Of a stretch of 64,000 bases of DNA, positions 50,161-60,068 are shown one piece after another. Source of the stretch: Paucibacter sp. DJ2R-2 (GTDB taxonomy: Bacteria; Pseudomonadota; Gammaproteobacteria; Burkholderiales; Burkholderiaceae_C). Within the stretch, counting starts at the first letter, position 1. Each line of letters starts with the position of its first letter. The stretch covers positions 124,001-188,000 of the forward strand of contig NZ_JAJIRT010000007.1 in the NCBI RefSeq assembly GCF_025717675.1, read 5' to 3'. The notes beneath the pieces are model-generated. The model did no database searches. It saw nothing but the letters and a program-made list of their open reading frames with translations, and had not been told where the DNA came from. The position numbers were made by a program, and so were the translations under genes.

Positions 50161-50793
50161 ATGAGCACCCCGTCGCGCCCTTTGCGCCCCTTGCCCAACA
50201 TCATCTTTGCCAGCCGCTGGCTGCAGCTGCCCCTGTACCTGGGCCTGATCCTGGCGCAAGCCGTCTATGTCTTCCAGTTCTGGACCGAACTGGTCCATCT
50301 GATTGAAGCCGCTTTCGGCAATCAGGATGCACTGGGCATGCTGGTCAAGAGCATCGGCTACAAGGCCACGGCCATCAAGGACGCGGCCGGTGCGGTGACC
50401 GGCTACGAGCCGATTGCCAAGCTCAACGAAACCATCCTGATGTTGGTGGTGCTGGGCCTGATCGATGTGGTGATGATCTCCAACCTGCTGATCATGGTGA
50501 TCGTCGGCGGCTACGAGACCTTTGTCTCGCGCATGGGCCTGGAAGACCACCCCGACCAGCCCGAATGGCTGAGCCATGTCAACGCCTCGGTGCTCAAGGT
50601 CAAGCTGGCGACAGCCATCATCGGCATCTCGTCCATCCACCTGCTCAAAACCTTCATCAACGCCGACAATTACAGCGAGAAGACGCTGATGTGGCAGACC
50701 CTGATTCACATCGCCTTCCTGTTCTCGGCGATCGCGATTGCCTACACCGACAAGCTACTCAACAGCAGCCATGGTCAGGCCGCCAAGCACTGA
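50161..50793 (+). CDS. UPF0114 (YqhA, TIGR00645) membrane protein
   Basis: Inner-membrane protein of 210 residues with four hydrophobic helices ([88 protein letters not shown]). The segment from [20 protein letters not shown] is the family signature. Function is unknown. It is divergent from acs with about 200 bp between starts and shares a terminator with the chemoreceptor gene. Confidence 0.9.
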   Translation: MSTPSRPLRPLPNIIFASRWLQLPLYLGLILAQAVYVFQFWTELVHLIEAAFGNQDALGMLVKSIGYKATAIKDAAGAVTGYEPIAKLNETILMLVVLGLIDVVMISNLLIMVIVGGYETFVSRMGLEDHPDQPEWLSHVNASVLKVKLATAIIGISSIHLLKTFINADNYSEKTLMWQTLIHIAFLFSAIAIAYTDKLLNSSHGQAAKH

Positions 50794-50817
50794 AGCGAAG
50801 CCGCAGCGCTGGAATGG

Positions 50818-50848
50818 AAAAGCCGCTCCTCGTGAGCGGCTGTTTTCT
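50818..50848. terminator. Bidirectional terminator
   Basis: Perfect 8-bp stem AGCCGCTC/GAGCGGCT with a 5-nt loop, A4 on the left and GTTTTC on the right, between the convergent UPF0114 and chemoreceptor genes. Confidence 0.85.
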
Positions 50849-50866
50849 TTGCAGGTCCCGCGCCGG

Positions 50867-52405
50867 TCAGTCACCAAGCCGGAAGGTATGAACTACTTCA
50901 GCCAGACGCACGGCCTGCTCCTTGAGGCTCTCGGCGGCGGCGGCAGACTGTTCGACCAGGGCGGCATTCTGCTGCGTCATCTGGTCCAGTTGCAACACCG
51001 AAGTGTTGACCTCGCCGATGCCACTGGACTGGGCTTCAGCAGCCGAAGAGATGTCACCGATGATGTCAGACACCTTCTGCACGCTGGCCACGATCTCGCT
51101 CATGGTGCGGCCAGCATCGGCTACCAGGCGGGTGCCCCCCTCGACCTTGTCCACCGAGGCGCCGATCAAGGTCTTGATCTCGCGCGCAGCCTGGGCGCTG
51201 CGCTGAGCCAAGGAACGCACTTCGCTCGCCACCACCGCAAACCCCCGCCCCTGATCGCCGGCCCGGGCCGCTTCCACCGCGGCATTCAAGGCAAGGATGT
51301 TGGTCTGGAAGGCGATGCTGTCGATCACACCGATGATGTCGCCGATCTTGCGCGAGCTGGTGTTGATGTCCTCCATGGTGCTGACCACCTGGCCCACGAC
51401 CACACCGCCGCGTGCCGCCACCTCCGCGGCCGAGGCCGCCAAGCGATTGGCCTCGCCGGCCGAACTGGCCGAGTGCTTGACGTTGCCCGTCAGGTGGTCC
51501 ATCGAGGAAGCCGTCTGCTGCAAATTGGAAGCCGCTAACTCGGTGCGCGTGCTGAGGTCCTGATTGCCCTGGGCGATCTCGGCACTGGCGGTTCGGATGG
51601 ACTCGCTGGAAGCCATGACCGTGCGCAGGGAATGACCGAGCTGCACGGCCATGGCGCCGAGTGCGCGCATCAAGTCACCCACTTCGTCCTGGCGCTGGCT
51701 GTTGGCATCAATGGTCAGATTGCCGGCTGCCACCTCACTGGCCAGATCTGCCGCTCGCCGCAGTTCGGCAGTCAAGGCCCTTTGCATCAGCCAGGACGCC
51801 GTCACAGCCAGCACACCACAGATCAGACCCAAGGCACCCAGGCCCCAGGCAATGCGATTGGAGGTGCGGTCGGCAGTGTTCATGCTCTCCGTGGCGAACT
51901 CCTCGGCATGCTCGACCACGGCATTCATCTGCGCGGCCAGGGCATTGAAGGTGGCATCGCCCTCCTGCATGGAGGCCACTCCGATGTTGGGGTCCATGGT
52001 GGCCAGATCCAGGGCCGAGTCGGCCTGCTTCAGGTACTTGTCGATCAGCACGCCCAGCTTCGCGGCGGCGGACTTGACGTCCTCGTCGGCAGCCGGCGAA
52101 TCCCCCAGGGCTTGGGTGACCCGCTTCACGCCCGCCAGCTGCCGAACCAGGTCATCACGCACGTTCTTGACCTTGGCCTCGTCCAGAGAGGCAATGATGG
52201 TCAAAGTCCGGTAGACGCTGGCATGAACCAGGGCCAGTTGCTCCCGCGAACTGGTCAGGGTGCGGAAGACATCTTTCTGGGCCTCAAAGCTGGCGCGATT
52301 CTCGGTCGCCGCTCGACTCAGGAAGACGGCGTTGATCTGCCCGGTGCCGAACACGATGACCGCGGTCAGCAGTGGGGCAGCGAGCAATTTGCTTGCGAGT
52401 TTCAT
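50867..52405 (-). CDS. Methyl-accepting chemotaxis protein
   Basis: Inner-membrane chemoreceptor of 512 residues. One helix at about 7-28, a periplasmic helical-bundle sensor (about 30-185), a second helix ([20 protein letters not shown]), a HAMP domain (about 210-265) and the cytoplasmic signalling rod whose hairpin tip reads [55 protein letters not shown]. No CheR-binding pentapeptide at the C-terminus. It lies 48 bp downstream of a gene for a secreted Cache protein on the same strand, which suggests the two act together. Confidence 0.95.
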   Translation of the reverse strand: MKLASKLLAAPLLTAVIVFGTGQINAVFLSRAATENRASFEAQKDVFRTLTSSREQLALVHASVYRTLTIIASLDEAKVKNVRDDLVRQLAGVKRVTQALGDSPAADEDVKSAAAKLGVLIDKYLKQADSALDLATMDPNIGVASMQEGDATFNALAAQMNAVVEHAEEFATESMNTADRTSNRIAWGLGALGLICGVLAVTASWLMQRALTAELRRAADLASEVAAGNLTIDANSQRQDEVGDLMRALGAMAVQLGHSLRTVMASSESIRTASAEIAQGNQDLSTRTELAASNLQQTASSMDHLTGNVKHSASSAGEANRLAASAAEVAARGGVVVGQVVSTMEDINTSSRKIGDIIGVIDSIAFQTNILALNAAVEAARAGDQGRGFAVVASEVRSLAQRSAQAAREIKTLIGASVDKVEGGTRLVADAGRTMSEIVASVQKVSDIIGDISSAAEAQSSGIGEVNTSVLQLDQMTQQNAALVEQSAAAAESLKEQAVRLAEVVHTFRLGD

Positions 52406-52453
52406 AAGACTCCCTGGGGAAGAAACACATGGTGCTGGCAGGCTTTGTTCTGT

Positions 52454-52975
52454 TTATTTGTAAATGCCGCCGCACACCACCGTGTCTTCGAGCCGCTCGC
52501 AATACATGCTCTTGGGCTCGATTTTCTTGTTCTCCGGGTTGGTGAACTTGTAGTCCTGCCAAAAGCTGGGCTTGGCTTTGCCCAACTCGACGCGCTCCTT
52601 GACGAAGGCCTTGCCGTCCACATCCTTCAACTCGATCAGGTTCTTGCCGACCATCTTGATATTGGCGCCATGGGCATGGACGGTACCGTCCAGGCCGTAG
52701 ACCACCAGGTAAAGGTCCTCGAAGCTGAACTGGCCACCTTTGACGGATATCTCGCTATAGCCCTTGTCCTTGCCTTCCTTCTTGATGAAGGCCACACCCT
52801 TCTTGACCATGGCCACAGCCTGTTCGGGTGTGGCACCGCCTTCAGCCGCAAGGGCCGGGCGCGGCAACAGCGCTGAGAAAGCCAGTAAAGCCGGCGCGAC
52901 CAAGCCCATCAAGAGGGCCGGCGCGGCTGAGGCCGCGAGGGAGCGCTGGGCAGCGTGGACAGGCAAGGATTTCAT
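52454..52975 (-). CDS. Secreted single-Cache (sCache_2-like) protein
   Basis: Periplasmic protein of 173 residues. A long signal region ends at PALAAEGG. The mature part reads ATPEQAVAMVKKGVAFIKKEGKDKGYSEIS, then GQFSFEDLYLVVYGLDGTVHAHGANIKMVGKNLIELKDVDGKAFVKERVEL and a C-terminal YKFTNPENKKIEPKSMYCERLEDTVVCGGIY; this is the sCache_2 order, normally found inside chemoreceptors and kinases, here without any membrane or signalling domain. Two Cys near the end may pair. The ATG at 52975 is preferred over the longer frame. It precedes the chemoreceptor gene by 48 bp. Confidence 0.88.
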   Translation of the reverse strand: MKSLPVHAAQRSLAASAAPALLMGLVAPALLAFSALLPRPALAAEGGATPEQAVAMVKKGVAFIKKEGKDKGYSEISVKGGQFSFEDLYLVVYGLDGTVHAHGANIKMVGKNLIELKDVDGKAFVKERVELGKAKPSFWQDYKFTNPENKKIEPKSMYCERLEDTVVCGGIYK

Positions 52976-53225
52976 AGCGGGTTCCTTTTCTGAGAGCGAG
53001 CGAATGAACGAAGACAAGGTCCTTGGGACGCGATTGCAGCGCGGGCGTATGACATGCACCCGACACCTGCTACTTCGCAGCCCAAACTGACAAATCTGGC
53101 ACGCAAACGACGCTTCAGCACCGGCCGAAGGCCATTTCGCGCCAGTCTGCTTCTTCGACCCGATACCGTCGAGCTTGAGCGTATTTCCCTGTCTACCGGC
53201 TAGGCAAGCCGCGCTTGGGGAATTT

Positions 53226-54416
53226 TCACCTGGCCGCCGCCGGCGCCGCCCTGCTCAAAATCAAGGAACCCAGCACACCGGCCAGCAGAGACCCACTCAG
53301 CACGCCCAGCTTGACCCGCGTCTCAAAGCTCGGGTCCAGCCCGGCAAACGCCAGGCCACCGATGAACAGGCTCATGGTGAAGCCAATGCCGCAGAGCACA
53401 CAGACGCCGAAGAACTGCATCCAACTCGCCCCCTGCGGCCGACTGGCCGCGCCCACCTTGATCAGCAGCCAGGCGCTGCCGAACACGCCCAGGGCCTTGC
53501 CCAGCACCAGGCCAGCGGCGATGCCCAGGGGCAGCGGCTCCAACAAGGCCGCCGGGCTCAAGCCGGCCAGCGACACGCCGGCATTGGCGAAGGCAAACAT
53601 GGGCAGGATCAGAAACGCCACCCAGGGATGCAGGCCATGCTCCAGCGTCTCCAGCGGCGAGTGGCCGCTCTTGGGGTCGCGCATGGGGATGAAAAACGCT
53701 GTGGCCACTCCCGCCAGGGTGGCATGCACGCCCGACTTGAGCACGCACAGCCAGAGCAGCAGGCCCAGCACGATGTAGACATCGCTGCGCATCACGCCGG
53801 CGCGGTTCAGCAAAGCCAGGCCCAGCAGGCACAGCGCAGCCATACCCAGCATCAGCAAGGACAGCTGCTGGGTGTAGAACAAAGCAATCACGACGATGGC
53901 GCCCAGGTCATCGATGATGGCCACGGCCGTCAGGAAGACCTTGAGCGAGGCTGGCACGCGCGAACCCAGCAACATGACGATGCCGATGGCGAAGGCAATA
54001 TCGGTGGCCGCCGGAATCGCCCAGCCGCGCAAGGCCTGGGCATCGCCCCAGTTGATGGCGCTGTATATCAGGGCCGGCACCACCATGCCGCCCAGGGCCG
54101 CCACCGCCGGCAATATGGCCTGGCGGCGCGAAGCCAACTCACCAGCGACGAACTCTCGCTTGATCTCCAAGCCCACGAGGAAGAAGAACACCGCCATCCA
54201 GAGGTCGTTGACCCACACCAGCAGGGGCTTAGACAACATCAAAGCGGTGCCGCCGGCACCATCGCCGATGCGCACTTCGCCGGGAATGCGGGTGAAGGCC
54301 TGATAGGCCTCACCCCAGGGCGAGTTGCTGATGATCAGGGCCAACACGGCCGCACAGGCCAGGATGATGCCGCTGGCGGATTCGCTGGCAAAGAAACGGC
54401 GCAGGGCTGGGGTCAC
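53226..54416 (-). CDS. nhaA: Na+/H+ antiporter NhaA
   Basis: Inner-membrane electrogenic antiporter of 396 residues that expels sodium for pH and salt tolerance. It begins at a GTG (VTPALRRFFASESASGIIL) with GGAGGA 6 bp before it; the longer frame from 54503 lacks family sequence. Twelve hydrophobic segments are seen. The ion site Asp-Asp is in TAVAIIDDLGAIVVIALFYTQQ and the conserved ATDIAFAIGIVMLLGSRVP and FFLVGLEIKREF are present. Divergent from fumA with about 175 bp between starts. Confidence 0.95.
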   Translation of the reverse strand: MTPALRRFFASESASGIILACAAVLALIISNSPWGEAYQAFTRIPGEVRIGDGAGGTALMLSKPLLVWVNDLWMAVFFFLVGLEIKREFVAGELASRRQAILPAVAALGGMVVPALIYSAINWGDAQALRGWAIPAATDIAFAIGIVMLLGSRVPASLKVFLTAVAIIDDLGAIVVIALFYTQQLSLLMLGMAALCLLGLALLNRAGVMRSDVYIVLGLLLWLCVLKSGVHATLAGVATAFFIPMRDPKSGHSPLETLEHGLHPWVAFLILPMFAFANAGVSLAGLSPAALLEPLPLGIAAGLVLGKALGVFGSAWLLIKVGAASRPQGASWMQFFGVCVLCGIGFTMSLFIGGLAFAGLDPSFETRVKLGVLSGSLLAGVLGSLILSRAAPAAAR

Positions 54417-54591
54417 GACGGGATCCTCCTCGACATTACACTGATGGATGTGGCTGCGTCGGCGCGCCCGACCGGACTCTTGATCCAAGAAGTCCCGGCC
54501 CATTCAGCGCCCCGCAAGCTCAGCCCGGCATGATGCCGCAAGAATTTCGCAGTTCCTCCCACTTCTCCCCTCCCCTGTACGGACTCACACC

Positions 54592-56133
54592 ATGAGCACA
54601 CAGATTCGCTACCAAGATCTGGTTGACAGCGTCGCCGGCGCCCTGCAATACATCAGCTATTACCACCCGGCTGACTACATCGCCCACCTGGCCCGCGCCT
54701 ACGAGCGCGAGCAAAGCGTGGCCGCCAAGGACGCGATTGCGCAGATCCTGACCAATTCCAAGATGTGCGCCGAAGGCCGCCGCCCGATCTGCCAGGACAC
54801 AGGCATCGTCAATGTCTTCCTCAAGGTGGGCATGGATGTGCGCTGGCAAGGTTTCCCCGGCTCGCTGGAAGACGCGGTCAACGAGGGTGTGCGCCAGGCC
54901 TACAACAACGCCGACAACAAGCTGCGCGCTTCGGTGCTGAACGACCCGATCTTCGAGCGCAAGAACACCAAGGACAACACGCCGGCTGTGATCAGCGTGT
55001 CCATCGTGCCGGGCAACACCGTCGACGTGATGGTGGCCGCCAAGGGCGGTGGCTCCGAGAACAAGAGCAAGTTCGTGATGATGAACCCCAGCGACAACAT
55101 CGTCGACTGGGTGCTCAAGACCGTGCCTCTGATGGGTGCCGGCTGGTGCCCGCCGGGCATGTTGGGGCTGGGCGTCGGCGGCACGGCCGAGAAGGCCATG
55201 CTGATGGCCAAAGAGTCCTTGATGGAAGACATCGACATGTATGAGCTGCTGGCCCGTGGCCCGCAGAACAAGCTCGAAGAACTGCGCATCGAGTTGTATG
55301 AGAAGGTCAATGCATTGGGCATCGGCGCGCAAGGCCTGGGCGGCCTGACCACGGTGCTGGACATCAAGATCAAGACCTACCCGACCCACGCGGCCAGCAA
55401 GCCGGTGGCCATGATCCCGAACTGCGCCGCCACCCGTCACGGCCACTTTGTGCTCGACGGATCCGGCCCGGCCTTCATGACCCCGCCCAGCCTGGATCTG
55501 TGGCCCGACGTCAAGTGGGCGCCGGACTACAACAAGAGCAAGCGTGTCGACCTGAATGCCTTGACCAAGGAAGAAGTGGCCAGTTGGAAGCCGGGCGACA
55601 CCCTCTTGCTGAACGGCAAGATGCTGACCGGCCGCGACGCCGCCCACAAGCGCATCGCCGACATGTTGGCCAAGGGCGAGAAGCTGCCTGTGGACTTCAC
55701 CAACCGCGTCATTTATTACGTCGGCCCGGTCGATCCGGTGCGCGATGAAGTGGTCGGCCCCGCCGGCCCGACCACCGCCACCCGCATGGACGGCTTCACT
55801 CGCATGATGCTGGAGAAGACCGGTCTGATCGCCATGGTCGGCAAGGCCGAACGTGGTCCGGTCGCGATCGAAGCCATCAAGGACAACCAGAGCGCCTACC
55901 TGATGGCCGTCGGCGGCGCTGCCTACCTGGTATCCAAGGCCATCAAGGCTGCGCCGGTGGTCGGTTTCGCTGACTTGGGCATGGAAGCCATCTACGAATT
56001 CGATGTGGTCGACATGCCCGTCACCGTGGCCGTGGATGCCGGCGGCACCAGCGCCCACATCACCGGCCCGGCCGACTGGAAAGAACGCATTGCCAGCGGC
56101 AAGGCTGTGAGTATTCCGGTGAACGCGGGCTGA
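54592..56133 (+). CDS. fumA: Fumarate hydratase, class I (iron-sulfur)
   Basis: TCA-cycle enzyme of 513 residues that adds water to fumarate to give malate. It is the oxygen-sensitive 4Fe-4S type, not the FumC type: cluster cysteines are in RRPICQDTGIVN (Cys67), AGWCPPGMLG and IPNCAATRH, and GGLTTVLDIKIKTYPTHAA is the alpha-domain mark. The beta domain (about 345-510) has VIYYVGPVDPVRDEVVGPAGPTTATRMD. Single gene of standard length. The roughly 650 bp behind it are filled by a large imperfect palindrome. Confidence 0.95.
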   Translation: MSTQIRYQDLVDSVAGALQYISYYHPADYIAHLARAYEREQSVAAKDAIAQILTNSKMCAEGRRPICQDTGIVNVFLKVGMDVRWQGFPGSLEDAVNEGVRQAYNNADNKLRASVLNDPIFERKNTKDNTPAVISVSIVPGNTVDVMVAAKGGGSENKSKFVMMNPSDNIVDWVLKTVPLMGAGWCPPGMLGLGVGGTAEKAMLMAKESLMEDIDMYELLARGPQNKLEELRIELYEKVNALGIGAQGLGGLTTVLDIKIKTYPTHAASKPVAMIPNCAATRHGHFVLDGSGPAFMTPPSLDLWPDVKWAPDYNKSKRVDLNALTKEEVASWKPGDTLLLNGKMLTGRDAAHKRIADMLAKGEKLPVDFTNRVIYYVGPVDPVRDEVVGPAGPTTATRMDGFTRMMLEKTGLIAMVGKAERGPVAIEAIKDNQSAYLMAVGGAAYLVSKAIKAAPVVGFADLGMEAIYEFDVVDMPVTVAVDAGGTSAHITGPADWKERIASGKAVSIPVNAG

Positions 56134-56788
56134 TCAGTCCAGCGAGCCCTTGCCCATCCAAGCCAGCCATGACTGGTTTCGGCACAGCGCGGAAGTTCGA
56201 TGGCCTGGCTTCTTTGCTGCGGTGGCTCGGCCCGCCGCCGTGCTCATGGTGCCCGGGTCGGCTCTGCGAGCCGACTCCCCTCGTTGCTCACTGCGCGGCT
56301 CAGCGGCGCCAAACTCCCTCCGTTCGCTGCGCTCACTGTGGTCAAACAATGGCGCCGAGTCAGAGCTTGAAGCGCGCGAGTACGCGCGCCTGAGCCGCTC
56401 CACTGCGCCCTCGGCCGCGCACAAATCGCTCGTCGTCGGGCCGAGCCACCTCCGAATGTGGCGTGCTCCACCGTCGAGGGGCACATCGACCGCGATGCAA
56501 GCGACCTGCAGTTCGGGCCGCCGCTGGGCGATTTGTGAAGGGCTGAGCAGCGCAGCGGCTCGGGGCGCGCGCGTACCCGCGCGCTTCAAGCTCTGACTTG
56601 GCGCGTCTGTTTGAACGGAACGAACGCAGTGAGTGCAGTGAGTTATGCGCCAGCCCCGAGGCGCGAGCAGCGCAAGGAAGTTGGCCCGTCAGGGCCAACC
56701 CCGGAACCATGAGCCCGGCGGCGGCCCGGACTGCAGGGCCTCACGAGGGAGAACATGAAGGCTGCTTTGTGCCGCATCCGGCCGCAAC
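56134..56788. other. Gene-free region between fumA and the MscS gene
   Basis: About 650 bp without a convincing gene. Frames on both strands (for example 56150-56596 on plus, 56360-56710 on minus) are open but their products mirror each other (ESELEAREYAR against KSELEARGYAR, and both end ARFKL), which is explained by the palindrome rather than by coding. Confidence 0.65.
56231..56725. repeat. Large imperfect palindrome (inverted repeat, about 245-bp arms)
   Basis: Two arms fold about a centre at 56478. Matching blocks: 56360-56376 with 56580-56596 (17 of 17), the CATGGT at 56245-56250 with ACCATG at 56706-56711, GCCGCCG at the outer left with CGGCGGC at the outer right, CGCTGCGCTCACTG with CAGTGAGTGCAGTG, and CACAAATCGC on both arms near the middle. 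Small insertions separate the blocks. Each arm also has its own short hairpin (GTCGGCTCTGCGAGCCGAC; GTTGGCCCGTCAGGGCCAAC). Confidence 0.8.
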
Positions 56789-58054
56789 TCAAGCCTGCCG
56801 CACCACCCGCTGCGGGAACGGGATCTCGATCTTCATGCCATTGAGCAGGCGCAAGATGGCCACATTGACGTCAGAGCGGACTCCGCCCTGGCCGTTCTCG
56901 GGGTCGGCGATCCAAAAGAACACCGTCAGTTCGAGGCCGTCCGCGGCAAAGCTGCTCAATTGCACCGCAGGACCGGGCTCGCTGAGCACCCGCGGCACTT
57001 CGCTGACGCGTGCGGCCAGCTTGGGCATCAGATCGTCCACGTCCGTGCCGTAGGCCACTTGCACCACGGTGCTGAGCAAGACCTTGGGGTCGGCCAGCGA
57101 AGAGTTCTCCACCCGCTGCGTGATCAGCATCTCATTGGGCACGATGGCTTCGCGGCCATTGAGAGCACGGATCACGGTGTAGCGGGTCTTGATGTCGCTG
57201 ATGCGGCCCTCAAAATTGTCGACCTTGACCATGTCGCCGATGCGGAGTGAACGCTCGGCCAGGATGACAAAGCCCGAGACGTAATTGGCCGCCAGGCGCT
57301 GCAGGCCCAGACCAATACCCACGCCCAGAGCACCGCCGAGCACGCCCAGCGCCGTCAGATCGATGCCGGCCGCCGACAGGGCGAACAGCAGGCCCACCAG
57401 CAGCAGCAAGGCGCGGGTGATGTTGGCTGCGATCTTGCGCAGGGACAGGTCCATGCGGCCACCGCGCAGCAGGCGCGCCTCGATCACCGAGGACACCCAC
57501 AGGGCCAGCACCAGCACCACCACTGCCGTGAAGGAACCCTCGATCAGATTGCGCAGCGAAATCTTGGTGACACCGACCTTGAAATCAATCGCATCCAGCT
57601 CCTCCAGGAACCAGGGCAAGAGCCCCGTCACCCAGAGAATGGAGCCGCCCCAGGCCAGCCATGAGACCGTGCGCTCGATCACCTTCACCAAGCCGGAATT
57701 GGGCAGGGCCGCGCTCAGCACCCGCACCGTCATGCGGATGGCCAGCAGCGACATCAGCACCGGCACCGCCAGCTTGAACACCGCCGGCGAGAGCCCGAAA
57801 TGCGGCAACACCTGCTTGGCCAGCAAGGCGAGCAATAACGCCAGCACCGGGAACAGGGCGCCGTCCACCACATGACTGCCAAACAGCACGGAGTCCGGCC
57901 GGTGGGCGACGCGCCGGTGCATCACACTGACCACCAGCCAAGACAGACCCAGGCAGGCCACCAGGACCGCAAGGCCCACCAAGGCCGTGGGGCTGAACAG
58001 GGCCGCGGTGAGAGCCTGAAGTTCTTGAAAATCGATCGGCTTGCTGTTGCTCAT
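56789..58054 (-). CDS. MscS family mechanosensitive channel
   Basis: Inner-membrane channel of 421 residues that would open under membrane tension. Six or so helices; the pore helix and following beta domain read LTALGVLGGALGVGIGLGLQRLAANYVSGFVILAERSLRIGDMVKVDNFEGRISDIKTRYTVIRALNGREAIVPNEMLI, the MscS signature. The C-terminal alpha/beta domain ends with NGMKIEIPFPQRVV. It has extra N-terminal helices compared with the three-helix E. coli MscS. It reads towards the palindrome and is separated from the hydrolase gene upstream by 75 bp. Confidence 0.93.
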   Translation of the reverse strand: MSNSKPIDFQELQALTAALFSPTALVGLAVLVACLGLSWLVVSVMHRRVAHRPDSVLFGSHVVDGALFPVLALLLALLAKQVLPHFGLSPAVFKLAVPVLMSLLAIRMTVRVLSAALPNSGLVKVIERTVSWLAWGGSILWVTGLLPWFLEELDAIDFKVGVTKISLRNLIEGSFTAVVVLVLALWVSSVIEARLLRGGRMDLSLRKIAANITRALLLLVGLLFALSAAGIDLTALGVLGGALGVGIGLGLQRLAANYVSGFVILAERSLRIGDMVKVDNFEGRISDIKTRYTVIRALNGREAIVPNEMLITQRVENSSLADPKVLLSTVVQVAYGTDVDDLMPKLAARVSEVPRVLSEPGPAVQLSSFAADGLELTVFFWIADPENGQGGVRSDVNVAILRLLNGMKIEIPFPQRVVRQA

Positions 58055-58129
58055 GCGCTCAGTGAAACGCAGGTCTGTGAAGACTGCGTGAATGGAGAAA
58101 AAGTTTAAAAAAGGACGGCCGCGCCGGGC

Positions 58130-59065
58130 TCAGATGCCGGCCAGCACGCGCAAATGCACACCCACGCTGCGCGCCAGGGCATCGAGGTTGTAGCCACCTT
58201 CCAGGCAGGAAACGATGCGCCCCTCGGCGTGGCGCAGGGCCACATCCTTGATGCGCTGAGTCATCCACTCGTAGTCGGCTTCGACCAGGCCGAGCTGGCC
58301 CAGGTCATCTTCACGGTGGGCATCGAAACCGGCCGAGATGAAGATCATCTGCGGCTTGAAGCGCTCCAGCGCCGGCAGCCACATGGCCTCGATCATGGCC
58401 CGCACCTCAGGGCCTCGCGTGTAGGCCGGCACCGGCACATTGACCATGTTCTCGCCCTTGGGCACGGCACCGTTGTAGGGGTAGAGCGGGTGCTGGAAGA
58501 TGCTGACCATCAGCACGCGGTCGTCGCCGGCGATGATGTCCTCCGTGCCATTGCCATGGTGCACGTCGAAGTCGACGATGGCCACGCGCTGCAGGCCGCG
58601 GTCATCCAGCGCATGACGCGCAGCCACGGCCACATTGTTGAAGAAGCAAAAGCCCATGGTCTGATCGCGCGTGGCGTGGTGGCCCGGCGGACGCACGGCG
58701 CAAAAAGCGTTCTCGGCACCACCATCGAGCACCAGATCGGTGGCGCGTACGGCCGCGCCAGCAGCGCGCAAGGTCGCAGCCCAGGTGTGGGGCGTGGCCA
58801 CGGTGTCGGGGTCCACCGCATGCGACTCGCCGCGCTCGGCCAGACCCTTCAGCAGGTCGGCCAGCTCGGCCACATAGCTGTGGCTGTGCGCGCGCTCGAC
58901 GGCGGCCAGGTCCACCAGCGGCGCATCGTGGCGCTCCAGGGCCTGGTCGATGCCGGTGGCCAGCAACCAATCATCAATTGCCGCCAGGCGTTGCGGGCAT
59001 TCCGGGTGTCCAGGGCCCATATCGTGCCGGCGGCAGTCGGGGTGGCTGAAATAGGCTGTCGACAT
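58130..59065 (-). CDS. Histone deacetylase family protein
   Basis: Zinc hydrolase of 311 residues of the arginase/deacetylase fold (acetoin utilisation/acetylpolyamine group). It begins MSTAYFSHPDCRRHDMGPGHPECPQRL, and carries RPPGHHATRDQTMGFCFFNNVAVAARHAL (active-site His pair), VAIVDFDVHHGNGTEDI (metal-binding Asp and His), FISAGFDAHREDDLGQLGL (second metal Asp) and CLEGGYNLDALARSV. Substrate may be an acetylated polyamine or protein lysine; not decidable here. The ATG fits the family; the longer frame overlaps the opposite-strand moxR gene. Confidence 0.93.
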   Translation of the reverse strand: MSTAYFSHPDCRRHDMGPGHPECPQRLAAIDDWLLATGIDQALERHDAPLVDLAAVERAHSHSYVAELADLLKGLAERGESHAVDPDTVATPHTWAATLRAAGAAVRATDLVLDGGAENAFCAVRPPGHHATRDQTMGFCFFNNVAVAARHALDDRGLQRVAIVDFDVHHGNGTEDIIAGDDRVLMVSIFQHPLYPYNGAVPKGENMVNVPVPAYTRGPEVRAMIEAMWLPALERFKPQMIFISAGFDAHREDDLGQLGLVEADYEWMTQRIKDVALRHAEGRIVSCLEGGYNLDALARSVGVHLRVLAGI

Positions 59066-59123
59066 GAGGGCGGAAAGTTGAGAGGTCGGATCGGCCGAAC
59101 GGTTTTCCGCTATGGTGTCCTGC

Positions 59124-60068
59124 ATGAAGCGTGAAACACAGACCCTACAAGACAGTGCGGCGCAACTGACGGCTTTGCAGCAGCAGGTTAGCACGATCAT
59201 CAAGGGCAAATCGGCGCAGATCCGCGACTGCCTGGCCTGCCTGATCGCCGGCGGCCACCTGCTGATCGAGGACCTGCCCGGCGTCGGCAAGACCACCCTG
59301 GCCCACGCCCTGTCCATCAGCCTGGGCTTGCAGTTCTCGCGCCTTCAGTTCACCGCCGACCTCATGCCCTCGGACCTGCTCGGCGTCAGCATCTACGAGC
59401 GCGAGAAAGCCGGCTTCGTCTTCCACCCGGGCCCGGTGTTCGCCCAGGTGCTGTTGGCCGACGAGATCAACCGCGCCGGTCCCAAGACCCAAAGCGCCTT
59501 GCTCGAGGCCATGGAAGAGAACCAGGTCAGCATCGACGGCGCCAGCCACGCCCTGCCCCAACCCTTCTTCGTGATCGCCACGCAAAACCCCAGCGAACAG
59601 CTCGGCACCTACCCCCTGCCCGAATCGCAGCTGGACCGCTTTCTGATGTGCATCTCGCTCGGCTACCCAGACGAAGCGGCCGAGCGCGAGCTGCTGACCG
59701 GCCAGGACAGCCGCGAAGCCCTGCGCGCCCTGCGCCCGGTGATGACGCCGGCCGACTTGCTGGCCGCGCAGGCCGCAGTGCGCGCGGTTCATGCAGCACC
59801 GGCCCTGCTCGACTATCTGCAAGCCTTGCTCAAAGCCACGCGCTCGGGCGACTGGTTCAGCGAAGGGCTGAGCCCGCGCGCCGGCCTGGGCGTGCTGCGT
59901 GCGGCGCGTGCACGGGCCCTGCTGGAGGGGCGCGATTTCGTCTCGCCCGATGACATCCAGGCCATCCTGCCCCAGACCATTGCCCACCGCCTGCGGCCCA
60001 AGGCCGGCGCAGGGCGAGGGCCGCGCGAGCAGGTACGGGCCATGATCGAAGCCATCGCCCTGCCCTGA
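59124..60068 (+). CDS. MoxR family AAA+ ATPase
   Basis: Cytoplasmic chaperone-like ATPase of 314 residues. Walker A DLPGVGKTTLA (about 52-62), Walker B VLLADEINRAGPKTQSALLEAMEENQVS, sensor 1 ATQNPSEQLGTYPLPESQLDRF and the lid domain with LSPRAGLGVLRAARARALLEGRDFVSPDDI match MoxR. It heads a three-gene operon with a DUF58 and a transglutaminase-domain protein, the classic set thought to mature or assemble envelope proteins. Its start is 58 bp from that of the divergent deacetylase-like gene. Confidence 0.94.
   Translation: MKRETQTLQDSAAQLTALQQQVSTIIKGKSAQIRDCLACLIAGGHLLIEDLPGVGKTTLAHALSISLGLQFSRLQFTADLMPSDLLGVSIYEREKAGFVFHPGPVFAQVLLADEINRAGPKTQSALLEAMEENQVSIDGASHALPQPFFVIATQNPSEQLGTYPLPESQLDRFLMCISLGYPDEAAERELLTGQDSREALRALRPVMTPADLLAAQAAVRAVHAAPALLDYLQALLKATRSGDWFSEGLSPRAGLGVLRAARARALLEGRDFVSPDDIQAILPQTIAHRLRPKAGAGRGPREQVRAMIEAIALP

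Noticed and set aside
56150-56596. Plus- and minus-strand frames in the fumA-MscS gap as small genes
   Set aside because: The two products are mirror relatives created by the palindrome; no ribosome site or known domain.
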